From positions 1 through 64,000 of IMG/VR virus record IMGVR_UViG_3300043172_001415: a stretch of 64,000 nt of DNA, one strand, 5' to 3'. The notes below the pieces were generated by a model. That model saw only the letters and a list, made by a program, of their open reading frames with translations. It did not search any database and was not told the DNA's origin. This document shows, piece by piece, positions 25,389-35,029 of this stretch. Both the position numbers and the translations under genes were made by a program. This DNA is from a virus. Position 1 is the first letter of the stretch. Every line of letters starts with the position of its first letter.

Positions 25389-27638
25389 ATGAGCATTAAG
25401 GAACTATCAGAGTTTACAAGGATATCAAAATATTCACGATACTTACCTGAGAAACAAAGGAGAGAATCGTGGAAAGAACAAGTTGATAGAATGATGGATA
25501 TGCATAAAAGACATCTAGTCAATCTAGGATGTTTTGACAAGGTTGAAGAAGAATGGGGATTCGCAAAAGAAATGTTAATGAAGAAAAAAGTTTTGGGATC
25601 GCAAAGAGCACTTCAGTTTGGTGGTGATGCAATCTTAAAACATAATGCCAGAATATACAACTGTGCATTTCATTATCTTGATAGAATGAGAGCTTTTCAA
25701 GAAACAATGTATATGGCACTATGTGGATGTGGTGTTGGATATAGTGTTCAGAATCATCATATCAAAAAATTACCAAAAATAAATACCGAAAGAAAAAACG
25801 AAAACCGGTCATATGTAATACCTGATTCTATTGAAGGATGGTCAGATGCAATCGGTGTATGTGTTGAATCATTCTTTTCTTGTAAATCAGAATGGTCTGG
25901 ATACAATGTAATATTTGATTATTCTCAAATAAGACCTAAAGGATCTATAATTAAATCTAGTGGTTCTAAGGCTCCCGGTCCAGATGGATTAAGAAGAACG
26001 ATTGAAAGTATAAGAAAAATATTCATTAACGCATTAAATGAAAATAAGAAAAGATTATCAACATTAGAAGTACATGATATCATCTGTCATATAGCCGATT
26101 CAGTCGTATCTGGTGGTATTAGAAGAGCTGCACTTATCAGTTTATTTTCTAAAGATGATATGGAAATGAGAAATTGTAAAACTGGTAATTGGTTCATTGA
26201 GAACCCACAACGTGGTAGAGCAAATAATTCAGTATTGTTACTAAGAGATGAAACAACCGAAGAAGAATTCGGAGACATTATATCTTCAGTAAAAGAATAC
26301 GGTGAACCTGGATTTATATTCAGTGATTCAACTGAGATTGGTTATAATCCATGTGCTGAAATAGGTCTTTATCCTGTTGATGTTGATTCTGGTAAATCAG
26401 GAGTTGAATTTTGTAATCTGTCAGAAATCAATGCAAAGAAATGTAAAACTCTCGAAGACTTCATGGATGCAGCTAAAGCAGCAGCAATTTTAGGAACATT
26501 CCAGGCTTCTTATAGTTCATTCGAATATCTTGGTAAAACTACTGAAAAAATTGTTTCTCGTGAAGCTTTACTTGGAGTTTCTATAACGGGGATGCAAGAC
26601 AATCCAGATATAGTTTTAAATGAAACTAATCAAAGACTTGGTGCACAAGTAGTAAAAATGATAAACAAAGATATTGCTGAGAAGATAGGTATAAATCAAG
26701 CAGCTCGTTGTACGACTGTTAAGCCCTCTGGAACGTCTTCTATCATTTTGTCTACCGGAGCATCAGGGATACATCCAAACCACGCTAAGCGGTACATTAG
26801 ACGGGTTCAATGCAACAATCAGGAAGAGCCACTTCAGTTTTTCAAAATGTACAATCCAAGAGCTATTGATAAATCAGTATGGGATGCAAATGGAGTAACT
26901 GAAGTAATTTCATTTTTATGTGAAGTTCCATCTCAAGCTCGTACTAAAAATGATATCAATGCTCTTAAGCTTTTGGATGATGTTAAATCTACATGGATCA
27001 ACTGGGTAGATGAAGGAAAAACACAAGAATTATGTGCTCACCCTGCATTATCTCATAACGTTTCAAATACCATCAATATACTTGAAGATGAGTGGGAAAC
27101 GGTGGCTGAGTATATCTTTAATAATAGACAATTCTTTGCTGGTATTTCATTGTTACCACAGGAAGGTGATAAGATATATCAACAAGCACCATTCCAAACG
27201 GTTTATACTCCTAAAGAATTAGTAGAAATGTACGGTGATGCTTCTGTATTTGCTTCAGGATTGATTGTACATGCACAAAACGCATTTGATAATAATCTAT
27301 ATGCTGCTTGTGATTGTTTTTTAGGTATCGGTGAAAAGCTTGAAATACCAGATGTTCAGAATTCAGAAATACCTGACTCTATTGATAAACTTACTAATAT
27401 CCTTGAGAAGCAGATGTGGATTAAAAGAGCTGAGAAATTCGCTAACAATTATTTCGATGGTGATAAACGTCAAATGACATTCTGTTTAAAAGATGTAGAT
27501 GCCTGGAAAACTTGGTGTGATCTAAAAAGAGAATATGTTGAAGTTCCATGGGATAAGTTTAACGAAGATAAAGACAATACAACAATAAGTGAAGATGTGG
27601 CGTGTTCCGGTGGTTCATGTACATTAACACATATATAA
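25389..27638 (+). CDS. nrdJ: Class II (adenosylcobalamin-dependent) ribonucleotide reductase
   Basis: 749 residues. Active-site landmarks: YNCAFHYLD (first redox cysteine region, about residue 90), NPCAEIGLYP (about 320), FCNLSEIN, the substrate-binding TTVKPSGTSSIILSTGAS (about 442) and a C-terminal redox pair CSGGSC (about 741-746). The size and motifs fit monomeric B12-dependent ribonucleoside-triphosphate reductases rather than T4's NrdA/B. It makes dNTPs without oxygen or a second subunit, but needs host cobalamin. GGAG lies upstream of the ATG. Confidence 0.85.
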   Translation: MSIKELSEFTRISKYSRYLPEKQRRESWKEQVDRMMDMHKRHLVNLGCFDKVEEEWGFAKEMLMKKKVLGSQRALQFGGDAILKHNARIYNCAFHYLDRMRAFQETMYMALCGCGVGYSVQNHHIKKLPKINTERKNENRSYVIPDSIEGWSDAIGVCVESFFSCKSEWSGYNVIFDYSQIRPKGSIIKSSGSKAPGPDGLRRTIESIRKIFINALNENKKRLSTLEVHDIICHIADSVVSGGIRRAALISLFSKDDMEMRNCKTGNWFIENPQRGRANNSVLLLRDETTEEEFGDIISSVKEYGEPGFIFSDSTEIGYNPCAEIGLYPVDVDSGKSGVEFCNLSEINAKKCKTLEDFMDAAKAAAILGTFQASYSSFEYLGKTTEKIVSREALLGVSITGMQDNPDIVLNETNQRLGAQVVKMINKDIAEKIGINQAARCTTVKPSGTSSIILSTGASGIHPNHAKRYIRRVQCNNQEEPLQFFKMYNPRAIDKSVWDANGVTEVISFLCEVPSQARTKNDINALKLLDDVKSTWINWVDEGKTQELCAHPALSHNVSNTINILEDEWETVAEYIFNNRQFFAGISLLPQEGDKIYQQAPFQTVYTPKELVEMYGDASVFASGLIVHAQNAFDNNLYAACDCFLGIGEKLEIPDVQNSEIPDSIDKLTNILEKQMWIKRAEKFANNYFDGDKRQMTFCLKDVDAWKTWCDLKREYVEVPWDKFNEDKDNTTISEDVACSGGSCTLTHI

Positions 27639-27659
27639 GTAGTAAATGTGGAGTAGAAT

Positions 27660-27818
27660 ATGGGAATGGAATTGAATCATAATTATATGACCAATAAAGA
27701 ATATGTGGAAATTTTAAGAAAATCTAATACAGAAGATCATTCTGATATGTATTGGATGTATGTAGTAAAATTTATTTTCAATCATAAACCTGAGCCTAGA
27801 AATTATGGTTATATGTAA
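27660..27818 (+). CDS. 52-residue hypothetical protein
   Basis: Starts MGMELNHNYMTNKEYVEILR with GGAG 8 nt upstream, 21 bp after the reductase stop. Aromatic-rich (MYWMYVVKFIF). No known family. Confidence 0.55.
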   Translation: MGMELNHNYMTNKEYVEILRKSNTEDHSDMYWMYVVKFIFNHKPEPRNYGYM

Positions 27819-27860
27819 TGGAATATTGTTTAATAATGTTTGGGCCGAAAAGGATTGACT

Positions 27861-28163
27861 ATGAATAAAAATTATGATACAATCATATATAAAGCAGAAT
27901 GTAATGCTTTGATAAGAATAAACTTAGTGGATAATAAATTGACTGATCAAATTTATCCAATGTTCAATAAAAAATTATATGATGAAATATCATATTCTAC
28001 TCTACTTATAGGAAGCTTTGATTCTACCAATAATTTTAACGAATTTGGTAGAATCGATGTAAAGAATCAGAAAGAAAGAAAAATCGAACTATACAAGAAA
28101 GACAACTTACACAAATACATTAATAGTATATTGGAGAATTTAACTCATGATGGAAATACTTGA
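27861..28163 (+). CDS. 100-residue hypothetical protein
   Basis: The ATG at 27861 (MNKNYDTIIYKAECN) has AAGGA upstream and is preferred to an in-frame TTG. Contains STLLIGSFDSTNNF and a basic/aromatic end. It overlaps the next gene by 17 bp. Function unknown. Confidence 0.6.
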   Translation: MNKNYDTIIYKAECNALIRINLVDNKLTDQIYPMFNKKLYDEISYSTLLIGSFDSTNNFNEFGRIDVKNQKERKIELYKKDNLHKYINSILENLTHDGNT

Positions 28164-28944
28164 AGAATTGAATAAATTTAATAAAATAAAATTTTATGAT
28201 GAAAACCACAAATATGTAATTGAAGGCCAAGACGCTACTTCAGTTACAACTTTATTTAAAGAATACGAACCACCTTTTCAAAAGAAATTTTGGGCTGAAA
28301 AGAAAGCCAAACAAAAAGGTGTTACTGCACAAGAAATAATGAGTATGTGGGAAAAGAATGGAAAATTCTCTAGAGAAAAAGGAACAATATTTCACTCTTA
28401 TGCAGAAAATTATTTAGCAAACAGAATATTTGAAAGACCTTTTGGACTTGAAGATAAAATGAATGTCGCTCTTGATAAATTAGAAGTATTATTCCATAAT
28501 TTTTATGATAAAACAAAAGATTCTCTTGTACCTATCGCTTCAGAAATAGTTGTTGGAGATGTAGAATCAAGAACTTGTGGTATGATTGATCAGTTATATT
28601 ACAATAAAAAACATAATGAATTTCAGTTGTTTGATTGGAAAACCAATAAAGAAATTAAAACTGAGCCATTCGGAAAACAAAAATTGTTGACTGAGTTAAA
28701 TCACCTGGATAATTGTGAATTGGTAAAATACAGCTTACAACTATCTTGTTACAAATATATTATTGAAAAAGTAACCAATATTAAAATTGGAAGCTGCTTC
28801 ATTTTATGGTTCCATGAAAATAATGAAGAATTTAAACATTTCAAAACACACGATTTGTCTGAAGATGTTGATAAATTATTCAAAAAAAGAATTGCAACTT
28901 TGGAAAATTCGATGGTTGCTGAACATGAAATGGAGTTTTATTAA
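28147..28944 (+). CDS. RecB/Cas4-like PD-(D/E)XK nuclease
   Basis: 265 residues with the RecB-type nuclease motifs: GTIFHSYAEN (motif I, about residue 80), GMIDQLYY and FQLFDWKTNK (the D and D/ExK core, about 150-175), and YSLQLSCYKYIIE (QxxxY motif, about 205). Such proteins are single-strand or end-directed exonucleases. There is no cysteine cluster of the Cas4 type. A function in recombination, host DNA degradation or packaging is possible; I cannot choose. It ends just before a promoter. Confidence 0.78.
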   Translation: MMEILEELNKFNKIKFYDENHKYVIEGQDATSVTTLFKEYEPPFQKKFWAEKKAKQKGVTAQEIMSMWEKNGKFSREKGTIFHSYAENYLANRIFERPFGLEDKMNVALDKLEVLFHNFYDKTKDSLVPIASEIVVGDVESRTCGMIDQLYYNKKHNEFQLFDWKTNKEIKTEPFGKQKLLTELNHLDNCELVKYSLQLSCYKYIIEKVTNIKIGSCFILWFHENNEEFKHFKTHDLSEDVDKLFKKRIATLENSMVAEHEMEFY

Positions 28945-28974
28945 TAAATTTTAGTCACTTCAGTTAATATTTTA

Positions 28975-29003
28975 TTGACTTTTTACATTTAAATTGATAT
29001 AAT
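28975..29003 (+). promoter_or_regulatory. Sigma70-type promoter for the clamp/clamp-loader operon
   Basis: TTGACT (28975-28980), 17-bp spacer, TATAAT (28998-29003). Flanked by ACTTCAGTTAATATT upstream and AATATTAACTGAGG downstream, the same arrangement as at 14685. Confidence 0.85.
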
Positions 29004-29041
29004 ATATACATGAGTATATAAAAAATATTAACTGAGGTTCT

Positions 29042-29584
29042 ATGAATCAGATTATAGGAAGTTTCGATAAAGACTTTATAATCGAACAATTATCAAATAA
29101 ATCATTAGGGTTACAAGCCTATTCACTTTATTTAATAAACCCATTAACGTATAGAGTTGTAAAAGATGTTAGAAAGGTTAAGGTCTTTGATGAAAAAGAT
29201 CTCGAATCCGCATCAAAAAACGAATCTCAAAATGCTTTCCATGGGTCTTATTATATTCTGAATATCCAAAAAATAGATATTAAAGACAATATCATCAAAA
29301 CTGTTTTTCCTACCAGGATATGTTTTAAATATATTTACATGTGGTCTACCGGAACTAAAGTGTTTAAAGACTTCAGTTATAGTAGTTTAAAAGAAAATAA
29401 AGAAGACAATTATATCCTTTATAATAACAAACATCTTCATGCTTTTATCAATCAAGATAACAAGTTTTATTGTGATAATAAACTTAATATTTCAACAAAG
29501 CCATTTACCAATTCAAAGCCTTTAGATAAAGGCTCTGTATATGAAATGAATTTGAAAATAAGAAAATTAAAACGAGTTGAGTAA
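29042..29584 (+). CDS. 180-residue hypothetical protein
   Basis: First gene after the 28975 promoter (starts MNQIIGSFDKDF). No recognised domain; beta-rich middle with YYILNIQKIDI and a basic end. Its stop overlaps the next start. Function unknown. Confidence 0.7.
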   Translation: MNQIIGSFDKDFIIEQLSNKSLGLQAYSLYLINPLTYRVVKDVRKVKVFDEKDLESASKNESQNAFHGSYYILNIQKIDIKDNIIKTVFPTRICFKYIYMWSTGTKVFKDFSYSSLKENKEDNYILYNNKHLHAFINQDNKFYCDNKLNISTKPFTNSKPLDKGSVYEMNLKIRKLKRVE

Positions 29585-29892
29585 TGAGCTGTATTAGTTA
29601 TAATGAATTTGATAAAAGACTCCGTGATTTGGAAATTATTTGTGAACAAAGAATTACTAAACATATAACTGAAGCCGAATTGAGAATGAAAGATATGATA
29701 TCTAGTGAAGAAGATCGTATCATTGAAATGTTAAGCTCATATCTTGATGATTCCATTGATGAATTACTTGAAACTAAAGTGATTGAAAAATGTCTTGAAG
29801 TAAATGATAATATTGATGCAATATTAAAATCAAGAGATGATGATGAAATAGTTAGAAAATTTTGTCAAAAATATTTGAAAGACAACAAATGA
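29584..29892 (+). CDS. Coiled-coil protein with the shared C-terminal module
   Basis: 102 residues, mostly a Glu-rich coiled coil (TEAELRMKDMISSEEDRIIEM is typical). The end DAILKSRDDDEIVRKFCQKY matches the C-terminal module of the zinc-ribbon proteins at 10924, 11587 and 12014, although this protein has no zinc ribbon. The module is therefore a movable or conserved interaction element. Role unknown. Confidence 0.65.
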   Translation: MSCISYNEFDKRLRDLEIICEQRITKHITEAELRMKDMISSEEDRIIEMLSSYLDDSIDELLETKVIEKCLEVNDNIDAILKSRDDDEIVRKFCQKYLKDNK

Positions 29893-30104
29893 GCAGTTCT
29901 TCGGTAAATAAGAATTTAAGAAAAAATGAATTGTACTTCAATTTAAATAAAAGAATAAAACAGAAAAATAAACGTGTTGAAAAACATCTAAAAAAGAACT
30001 CCGAATATTATAGAATATTAGAAGAAAATATGATGGAACAGATACCTCAAGGATTATGTAATGGAAAAAATAGAATACAACAAAGATACCCTAGATATAC
30101 TTAA
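29889..30104 (+). CDS. 71-residue basic hypothetical protein
   Basis: Starts at an ATGA overlap (MSSSSVNKNLRKNEL). Very basic and helical, with LNKRIKQKNKRVEKHLKKNS. Its last 15 codons overlap the clamp gene in another frame, so either the end or the clamp start is unusual. Function unknown. Confidence 0.5.
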   Translation: MSSSSVNKNLRKNELYFNLNKRIKQKNKRVEKHLKKNSEYYRILEENMMEQIPQGLCNGKNRIQQRYPRYT

Positions 30105-30762
30105 AAGTTTATCTTCTCTAAGTAAAGCACTTATTATTAGAAAGATAGACAATGGAGAAAAAATAAGCATTAAATCTGGCGATATCTCATCTTTTATAAT
30201 GTATCATCTTGAAGCACCTGTCAATCATTTCAATTTTAAAGGAGATGAATGTGCTTTTTATGAATATCCAGATTTTCATGATCTAATGTCTATCCTTGAT
30301 GAATGTGACATGCATCAAAATGGTGATATAATTACTTTAGTTTCTGATAAAACAAAGATCAAATATTTAACATCAGAAGCAGAATTGATTAAAAATGAAT
30401 GGGAAACAATCCCAGAATCTGACACTGTTGGATCATTTAAATTAGATTTTGAAGCTCTTAAAAAGATCAACAAACTTAAGTCTTCAATCAAAGCAAAATC
30501 TCTTAAAATCAAACTTGAAAAAAATGAAATAAAATTTGTTTTATTCAGTAAAGAAAATGAGAATATGTGTGAAGAAATTTTCATGAATGAAATTGACAAT
30601 CTTGATGATTATGAATTCTTATTATCAACAGAAATATTTGACAAACTTCCTTTAGCTAACTATGAATTTAATATTACTGAATCAGGAATATTGAAAGTTA
30701 AAATGTTATTAGATGATATAGATCTTTGGATTTATACTGGCGAAATAATCGAGGATGTCTAA
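30061..30762 (+). CDS. 45: Sliding clamp, gp45-like
   Basis: 233 residues (T4 gp45: 228). Recognised from overall pattern and context: DTLDILKSLSSLSKALIIR at the start (T4: TLSILKNFASINSGILL), repeated beta-alpha-beta arrangements, acidic surface and FKLDFEALKKINKLKS. It lies two genes upstream of the clamp-loader ATPase. It tethers the polymerase and, in T4, also activates gp55-dependent late transcription. Confidence 0.82.
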   Translation: MEKIEYNKDTLDILKSLSSLSKALIIRKIDNGEKISIKSGDISSFIMYHLEAPVNHFNFKGDECAFYEYPDFHDLMSILDECDMHQNGDIITLVSDKTKIKYLTSEAELIKNEWETIPESDTVGSFKLDFEALKKINKLKSSIKAKSLKIKLEKNEIKFVLFSKENENMCEEIFMNEIDNLDDYEFLLSTEIFDKLPLANYEFNITESGILKVKMLLDDIDLWIYTGEIIEDV

Positions 30763-31197
30763 ATGAATGAAAATAAAAAAAAGATAATTCAAGAATATGA
30801 AAATCAAGATTATAATATTCCAGACGTTGAAGAGATTTTCATTGATACCCATAGTAATAAGCCTATCGATGAAAAGCTCACCAGTGCTTATAAACCACCA
30901 ATTGAATCTCCATTTGATAGAATAAAAAGATCTGCACATATGTATAAACTTGAAATCCTAGATCCAAAACATAATTGTAAAAGATGTGGTGGTAGAGGAT
31001 ATCTGGGTATGAGAGTTGATTCTATTACTCATGAAACTACTGACATGCCAGTTCCATGTCCTTGTATATATCCTAAAGTAAAAAATGAAGAGGAAAGACA
31101 ATTGAGAGAGTCTGCAGATAGTCTTCAAAGTTTGAAACATATGAATAGAAAGAAAAGACGTGCTACTCAAAAACAACTTAGAAAGAATGGTAAATGA
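30763..31197 (+). CDS. Zinc-binding hypothetical protein between clamp and clamp loader
   Basis: 144 residues. The middle has CKRCGGRGYLG followed by CPCIYP, resembling one DnaJ-type CxxCxGxG zinc module. The C-terminus is strongly basic (NRKKRRATQKQLRKNGK), suggesting nucleic-acid contact. It abuts the clamp gene and overlaps the clamp-loader start (ATGA). Not a known T4 replisome part. Confidence 0.65.
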   Translation: MNENKKKIIQEYENQDYNIPDVEEIFIDTHSNKPIDEKLTSAYKPPIESPFDRIKRSAHMYKLEILDPKHNCKRCGGRGYLGMRVDSITHETTDMPVPCPCIYPKVKNEEERQLRESADSLQSLKHMNRKKRRATQKQLRKNGK

Positions 31198-32153
31198 TGA
31201 CTATAGAAAATACTGATAAGAAATTCAATGATTTTTTACTGGTTGAAAAATACCGACCACCTACTGTAAGTAGTATCTTATTACCATCCGCTTATAAATC
31301 ATTCTTTAATAAAATAGTGGAAAGTAAAAACGTTCCGAATCTGATTTTATATAGCAGTAATCCGGGATCTGGAAAAACTTCAATGGCTAAAGCGATATGT
31401 AAAGATATTAATGCACGATATCTTTACATAAATGTTTCAACTGATAATAGTATCAATACTTTAAGAACTACCATAGAAAAATTTGCTGTTAATAAATCTT
31501 TAGATGGTAGAAAAAAGATTGTAATTCTTGATGAATTTGATAGAGCATCTTCTGCTCTACAAGATGGGTTAAAAGGTTTCATAGAACAATTCCATAAAAA
31601 CTGTAGATTCATCATGACTACAAATTATATCAATAAAATTATTGATCATTTAAAAGATGGTAGAACACAATTATTCAATTTCGATATGATGAAAACTGAA
31701 TATGTGAAAGAAATGAAACCTAAAATCAAAAAACGTTTACTTACCATTCTAAAAAAAGAAGATATTAAACATGATGATGTCATTGTAAATAAATTGATTG
31801 ATAATTTTTATCCTGATATTAGACGTATGATTAGTAATATTCAAAAATGCAATAGTATGCATGATGAATTAAATGATTCTGTATTGACTATTACTGATAA
31901 AGATGATGAATTTATTAGTCTTATTCTATCTAAAAAAATCAATAAAGCAAGAAAATATTTCCTGGAAAATAGTTATTCATACGATACTGCATATTCAACA
32001 TTATATAAAGAACTTGTACCAATGCTTGAACCAAAATATCAAGGTGAAGCTATTGTTATAATTGCTGAATATATGGATAGACATACAAGAGCAATTGATC
32101 CAGAAATTACCTTTATGGCATTACTTGCTGAAATAATGATGATGGTTAAATAA
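31194..32153 (+). CDS. 44: Clamp-loader ATPase, gp44-like
   Basis: 319 residues (T4 gp44: 319). AAA+ motifs: VEKYRPP at the start, Walker A SSNPGSGKTS (about residue 56), Walker B IVILDEFDRA (about 109) and sensor 1 FIMTTNY. It loads the sliding clamp onto primer junctions with the gp62-like protein encoded at 34604. The stop overlaps the next start. Confidence 0.93.
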   Translation: MMTIENTDKKFNDFLLVEKYRPPTVSSILLPSAYKSFFNKIVESKNVPNLILYSSNPGSGKTSMAKAICKDINARYLYINVSTDNSINTLRTTIEKFAVNKSLDGRKKIVILDEFDRASSALQDGLKGFIEQFHKNCRFIMTTNYINKIIDHLKDGRTQLFNFDMMKTEYVKEMKPKIKKRLLTILKKEDIKHDDVIVNKLIDNFYPDIRRMISNIQKCNSMHDELNDSVLTITDKDDEFISLILSKKINKARKYFLENSYSYDTAYSTLYKELVPMLEPKYQGEAIVIIAEYMDRHTRAIDPEITFMALLAEIMMMVK

Positions 32154-32458
32154 TGGTGTTAACGGTAAAAGAATTTTCGTTGAAGAGTGAATTACATGGA
32201 GCATATGTTTTCGTATTTGAAGATGCATGTCCTTTATGTAAAATGCACACACAATCATTAACTAATAGGGGGGTTACTGATTATAATACCGTTAGACTTA
32301 GAGAAATGGTTGATGTTGATTGGCTAAAAGAAACTTTCGAAGTAGACAGCCTTCCTCATACAGTGATCTATAAAAAGAACAAATTAATCTGGGAAAAGAA
32401 TAACTTATTCTTCAATAGACAAATTAAAGAATTAAAAGAGAATATGGCAAAAGTATGA
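32153..32458 (+). CDS. Thioredoxin-like protein
   Basis: 101 residues. A thioredoxin fold pattern with active-site CPLC (FEDACPLCKMH, about residue 27) and the cis-proline region DSLPHTVIYK. It probably reduces disulfides; a partner could be the class II reductase, whose C-terminal cysteines need re-reduction, but that is inference. Overlaps both neighbours by a few bases. Confidence 0.7.
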   Translation: MVLTVKEFSLKSELHGAYVFVFEDACPLCKMHTQSLTNRGVTDYNTVRLREMVDVDWLKETFEVDSLPHTVIYKKNKLIWEKNNLFFNRQIKELKENMAKV

Positions 32459-33246
32459 AAAAGTTGTTTATTGTAGTTCCTACTGTTGATGAAAATGATA
32501 AAGATTATGAGAAATATCTTAAGCCATCAATACCAAAACATTTATTGAAAAATACTTATTGTATAGATAATACTAAAGGCAATTCAATGTTTGCCAAATA
32601 TAATTATGCTATTGATTATTTGACCAATAAAAGAAAACTTGATGATGAAGATATGATTGCTTTTATTCATTCAGATATCACTTTGTTGGACCAAACATTC
32701 GAAGCTAAACTGAGCCTCACATTCGATTATAAAACTGAAGTAGGTATAATCGGAGTCTATGGTTCTACACAATTCAATGAACAATTTGGATGGTGGCTAA
32801 ACGACAGGAGTAAACATGCTAGAGGTCATATACAACAAGGTATTAATGGTGCAACCTTTCATATGTCAGATAGAATCGGTTATTTTGATGATATGGTGGT
32901 TGTGGACGGGTGCTTCTTAGTAGTCAGAGGTGCTTTAGCTAAAACACTTCAGTTTAGATCCGACATGGACGGTTATCATCAATATGAGAACTCGTATTGT
33001 ATCGATACACACCTTAAAACTGATTATAAGGTGTCTGTAGCTGATATATTGGTTCAACATGAATCAGAGGGCCAGATGCCTGAAGATTGGTTCACGAACG
33101 GTAAGAAGCTATTTAAAGAGTATTCCGATATCGGTCTTAAATTCCCATTAACAGTAAAAAGTATTAAACAATTCAAAACAGATGATATTGGTGAAGCATG
33201 GAATTTCGGTCAAACTGAAACTTCATCACCAACAATGTCAGCATAG
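32455..33246 (+). CDS. GT-A-like glycosyltransferase (StrF-type)
   Basis: 263 residues. N-terminal KLFIVVPTVDENDKDYEKY, then FIHSDITLLD (DxD-like site, about residue 70), GVYGSTQF and WWLNDRSKHARGH, and a VVDGCFLVVRGAL motif. This matches the small family 2-like glycosyltransferases related to the StrF domain. Substrate unknown. It overlaps the thioredoxin-like gene. Confidence 0.68.
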   Translation: MKKLFIVVPTVDENDKDYEKYLKPSIPKHLLKNTYCIDNTKGNSMFAKYNYAIDYLTNKRKLDDEDMIAFIHSDITLLDQTFEAKLSLTFDYKTEVGIIGVYGSTQFNEQFGWWLNDRSKHARGHIQQGINGATFHMSDRIGYFDDMVVVDGCFLVVRGALAKTLQFRSDMDGYHQYENSYCIDTHLKTDYKVSVADILVQHESEGQMPEDWFTNGKKLFKEYSDIGLKFPLTVKSIKQFKTDDIGEAWNFGQTETSSPTMSA

Positions 33247-33254
33247 GAGTGAAA

Positions 33255-34127
33255 ATGGAAACTGAAGTATTAGGAATTTATCATAGTATTGATCTTGATG
33301 GTTTTTCAAGCGGTGCAATAATTAAAAAAAGATATCCAACTGCTGTATTGATGGGTTGGAATTATGGTGATCCTATTCCAATACCTGAAAATAAGAAAAT
33401 TATAATGTCAGACATTTCCTTTCCAATGAGTGTTATGTGGGAAATTGGAAAAAAGAATGAATTGTTATGGATTGATCATCATATATCAGCAATAAAAGAT
33501 TTTGAGAAATACCAAGAAGTGCATGGTGAACCACCATTTAAAAGTGTATTAAATAATAAATTTGCTGCATGTGAACTTACATGGGAAACATTATTTACAG
33601 ATGATTGGTTTCCAGAATCAATAAGAATGTTAGGTAAATATGATTCTTGGAGAAATGACGATCAAAAATATTGGGAAAATTATATATTGCCTTATCAATA
33701 TGGAATGAGATCAATATGTAATAGTGTAGATAGTTTTCCAGGTTATGCTCTTATTTCAAATAATCATTGTAATGATTTAATCCAAACCGGTAAAGTCATT
33801 TTAAAATATCAAACACAGCAAAATGAAGCTCTATGTAAAAAAGCAGCTTTTAAAATAGTATTCAAAGGATATGACTGCATCTGTCTTAATGGCTCAGGAT
33901 TCAGTAGCAATACTTTTGATAGTGTATATGATGAATCTAAACACGATTTCATGATGCCTTTTCAATTCGATGGTAAAGTTTGGCATTATTCTCTATATTC
34001 AACTAAAGTAGATGTAGATAGTTCTGTTGTGGCTAAAGAAATGGGTGGTGGTGGACATAAAGGTGCTGCCGGTTTTACAACAAATGTATTAATTCCTGAA
34101 ATTGTTAATGCAGGATTATATAAATAA
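33255..34127 (+). CDS. DHH/DHHA1 phosphoesterase, NrnB-like
   Basis: About 290 residues from ATG 33255 (AGGAG 6 nt upstream; an in-frame GTG two codons earlier overlaps that site). Motifs: HSIDLDGFSSGA, SDISFP, WIDHHISA, GKYDSW and GGGGHKGAAGF. It differs clearly from the 14747 DHH protein. NrnB-type enzymes degrade nano-RNA or pAp; T4-like phages do not usually carry two. Exact substrate unknown. Confidence 0.8.
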   Translation: METEVLGIYHSIDLDGFSSGAIIKKRYPTAVLMGWNYGDPIPIPENKKIIMSDISFPMSVMWEIGKKNELLWIDHHISAIKDFEKYQEVHGEPPFKSVLNNKFAACELTWETLFTDDWFPESIRMLGKYDSWRNDDQKYWENYILPYQYGMRSICNSVDSFPGYALISNNHCNDLIQTGKVILKYQTQQNEALCKKAAFKIVFKGYDCICLNGSGFSSNTFDSVYDESKHDFMMPFQFDGKVWHYSLYSTKVDVDSSVVAKEMGGGGHKGAAGFTTNVLIPEIVNAGLYK

Positions 34128-34155
34128 TTATATACACTTTAGTTGAGAGGTATCT

Positions 34156-34602
34156 ATGCCTTCGTTTGGAAGAAGATCTTTAAAAGAGAAAGAAACTTTA
34201 CATAAAGATCTACAGTTTATCTTGGAACTTACAATAAAATATGTTGATTTTTCAATTATTCAAGGTACAAGAGATAAAGAAGAACAAGATAGATACTATA
34301 ATCAAGGAAAATCTAAAGTAAAATATCCTAATTCTAATCATAATACTAGTCCATCCTTAGCGGTTGATATCGCTCCCTGGGTTCCTGGCATTGGAATTGA
34401 TTGGAAAAATCTTGAGAGATTTCAAAAAATAGTTTTCTTTATAAAAGGAATCGCTTATGCTAATGGTATTGAGATAAGACTTGGTGCTGATTGGGATGGC
34501 GATTTCTATAGTAAAGATCATACATTCTTAGATATACCACACTTAGAATTAAAAAGAAAATTAATAGACGGAGAATGGCTACCTTATGATAGACAGGAAT
34601 AA
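34156..34602 (+). CDS. Endolysin: L-alanyl-D-glutamate peptidase (M15 family)
   Basis: 148 residues, a single catalytic domain like the T5 endolysin. It starts SFGRRSLKEKETLHKDLQ and has the SIIQGTRDKEEQDRYYNQGKSKV motif. Zinc ligands are probably His in NSNHNTSPSLAVDIAPW, the Asp of the same motif and the His of IPHLEL. It cleaves the peptide stem of Gram-negative-type peptidoglycan. No signal peptide, so a holin is needed; none is evident next to it. Confidence 0.85.
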   Translation: MPSFGRRSLKEKETLHKDLQFILELTIKYVDFSIIQGTRDKEEQDRYYNQGKSKVKYPNSNHNTSPSLAVDIAPWVPGIGIDWKNLERFQKIVFFIKGIAYANGIEIRLGADWDGDFYSKDHTFLDIPHLELKRKLIDGEWLPYDRQE

Positions 34603-34603
34603 A

Positions 34604-35017
34604 ATGAAAAAAATGAAACCAAAGAAAAAATCACCATTTGAATATTTAAAAGACCTGACATCAAATAAAGTAAAAAACCAAGTAATAACAGAAGAATATT
34701 TAAAAGATTATGAACCGACAGTTATTAATAAAATCTTATCAATGAATTTTAAACTATATCCACAACTTTTAAAAATTAATACTTATAGTTTTGCCATGAT
34801 GCCAAAAGAGATGCATTACAAATATCTCCATGCAACATTACCAAAACAATTTTTAAAATTCGATTATGTTAAAGGTAAGAAAAATACAAAAATGGAACAT
34901 GTTAAATATATCGAAGAATATTATGAATGTGGTAAAAAAGAAGCTCTAATGCATGTAGAACTATTATCTAAAGAACAGCTCAAGAAAATAAAGGATTTAT
35001 TTAGAACTAGAATTTAA
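34604..35017 (+). CDS. 62: Clamp-loader small subunit, gp62-like
   Basis: 137 residues from ATG 34604 (AGGA upstream). An in-frame ATG six codons earlier would overlap the endolysin end. It has the short gp62 pattern of many T4-like phages: PFEYLKDLTSNK, EYLKDYEPTVINKILSMNF, MPKEMHYKYLHATLPKQ and a final helical YYECGKKEALMHVELLSKEQ segment. It completes the loader with the ATPase at 31194. Recognised by motif order. Confidence 0.82.
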   Translation: MKKMKPKKKSPFEYLKDLTSNKVKNQVITEEYLKDYEPTVINKILSMNFKLYPQLLKINTYSFAMMPKEMHYKYLHATLPKQFLKFDYVKGKKNTKMEHVKYIEEYYECGKKEALMHVELLSKEQLKKIKDLFRTRI

Positions 35018-35029
35018 CATGGATTTATC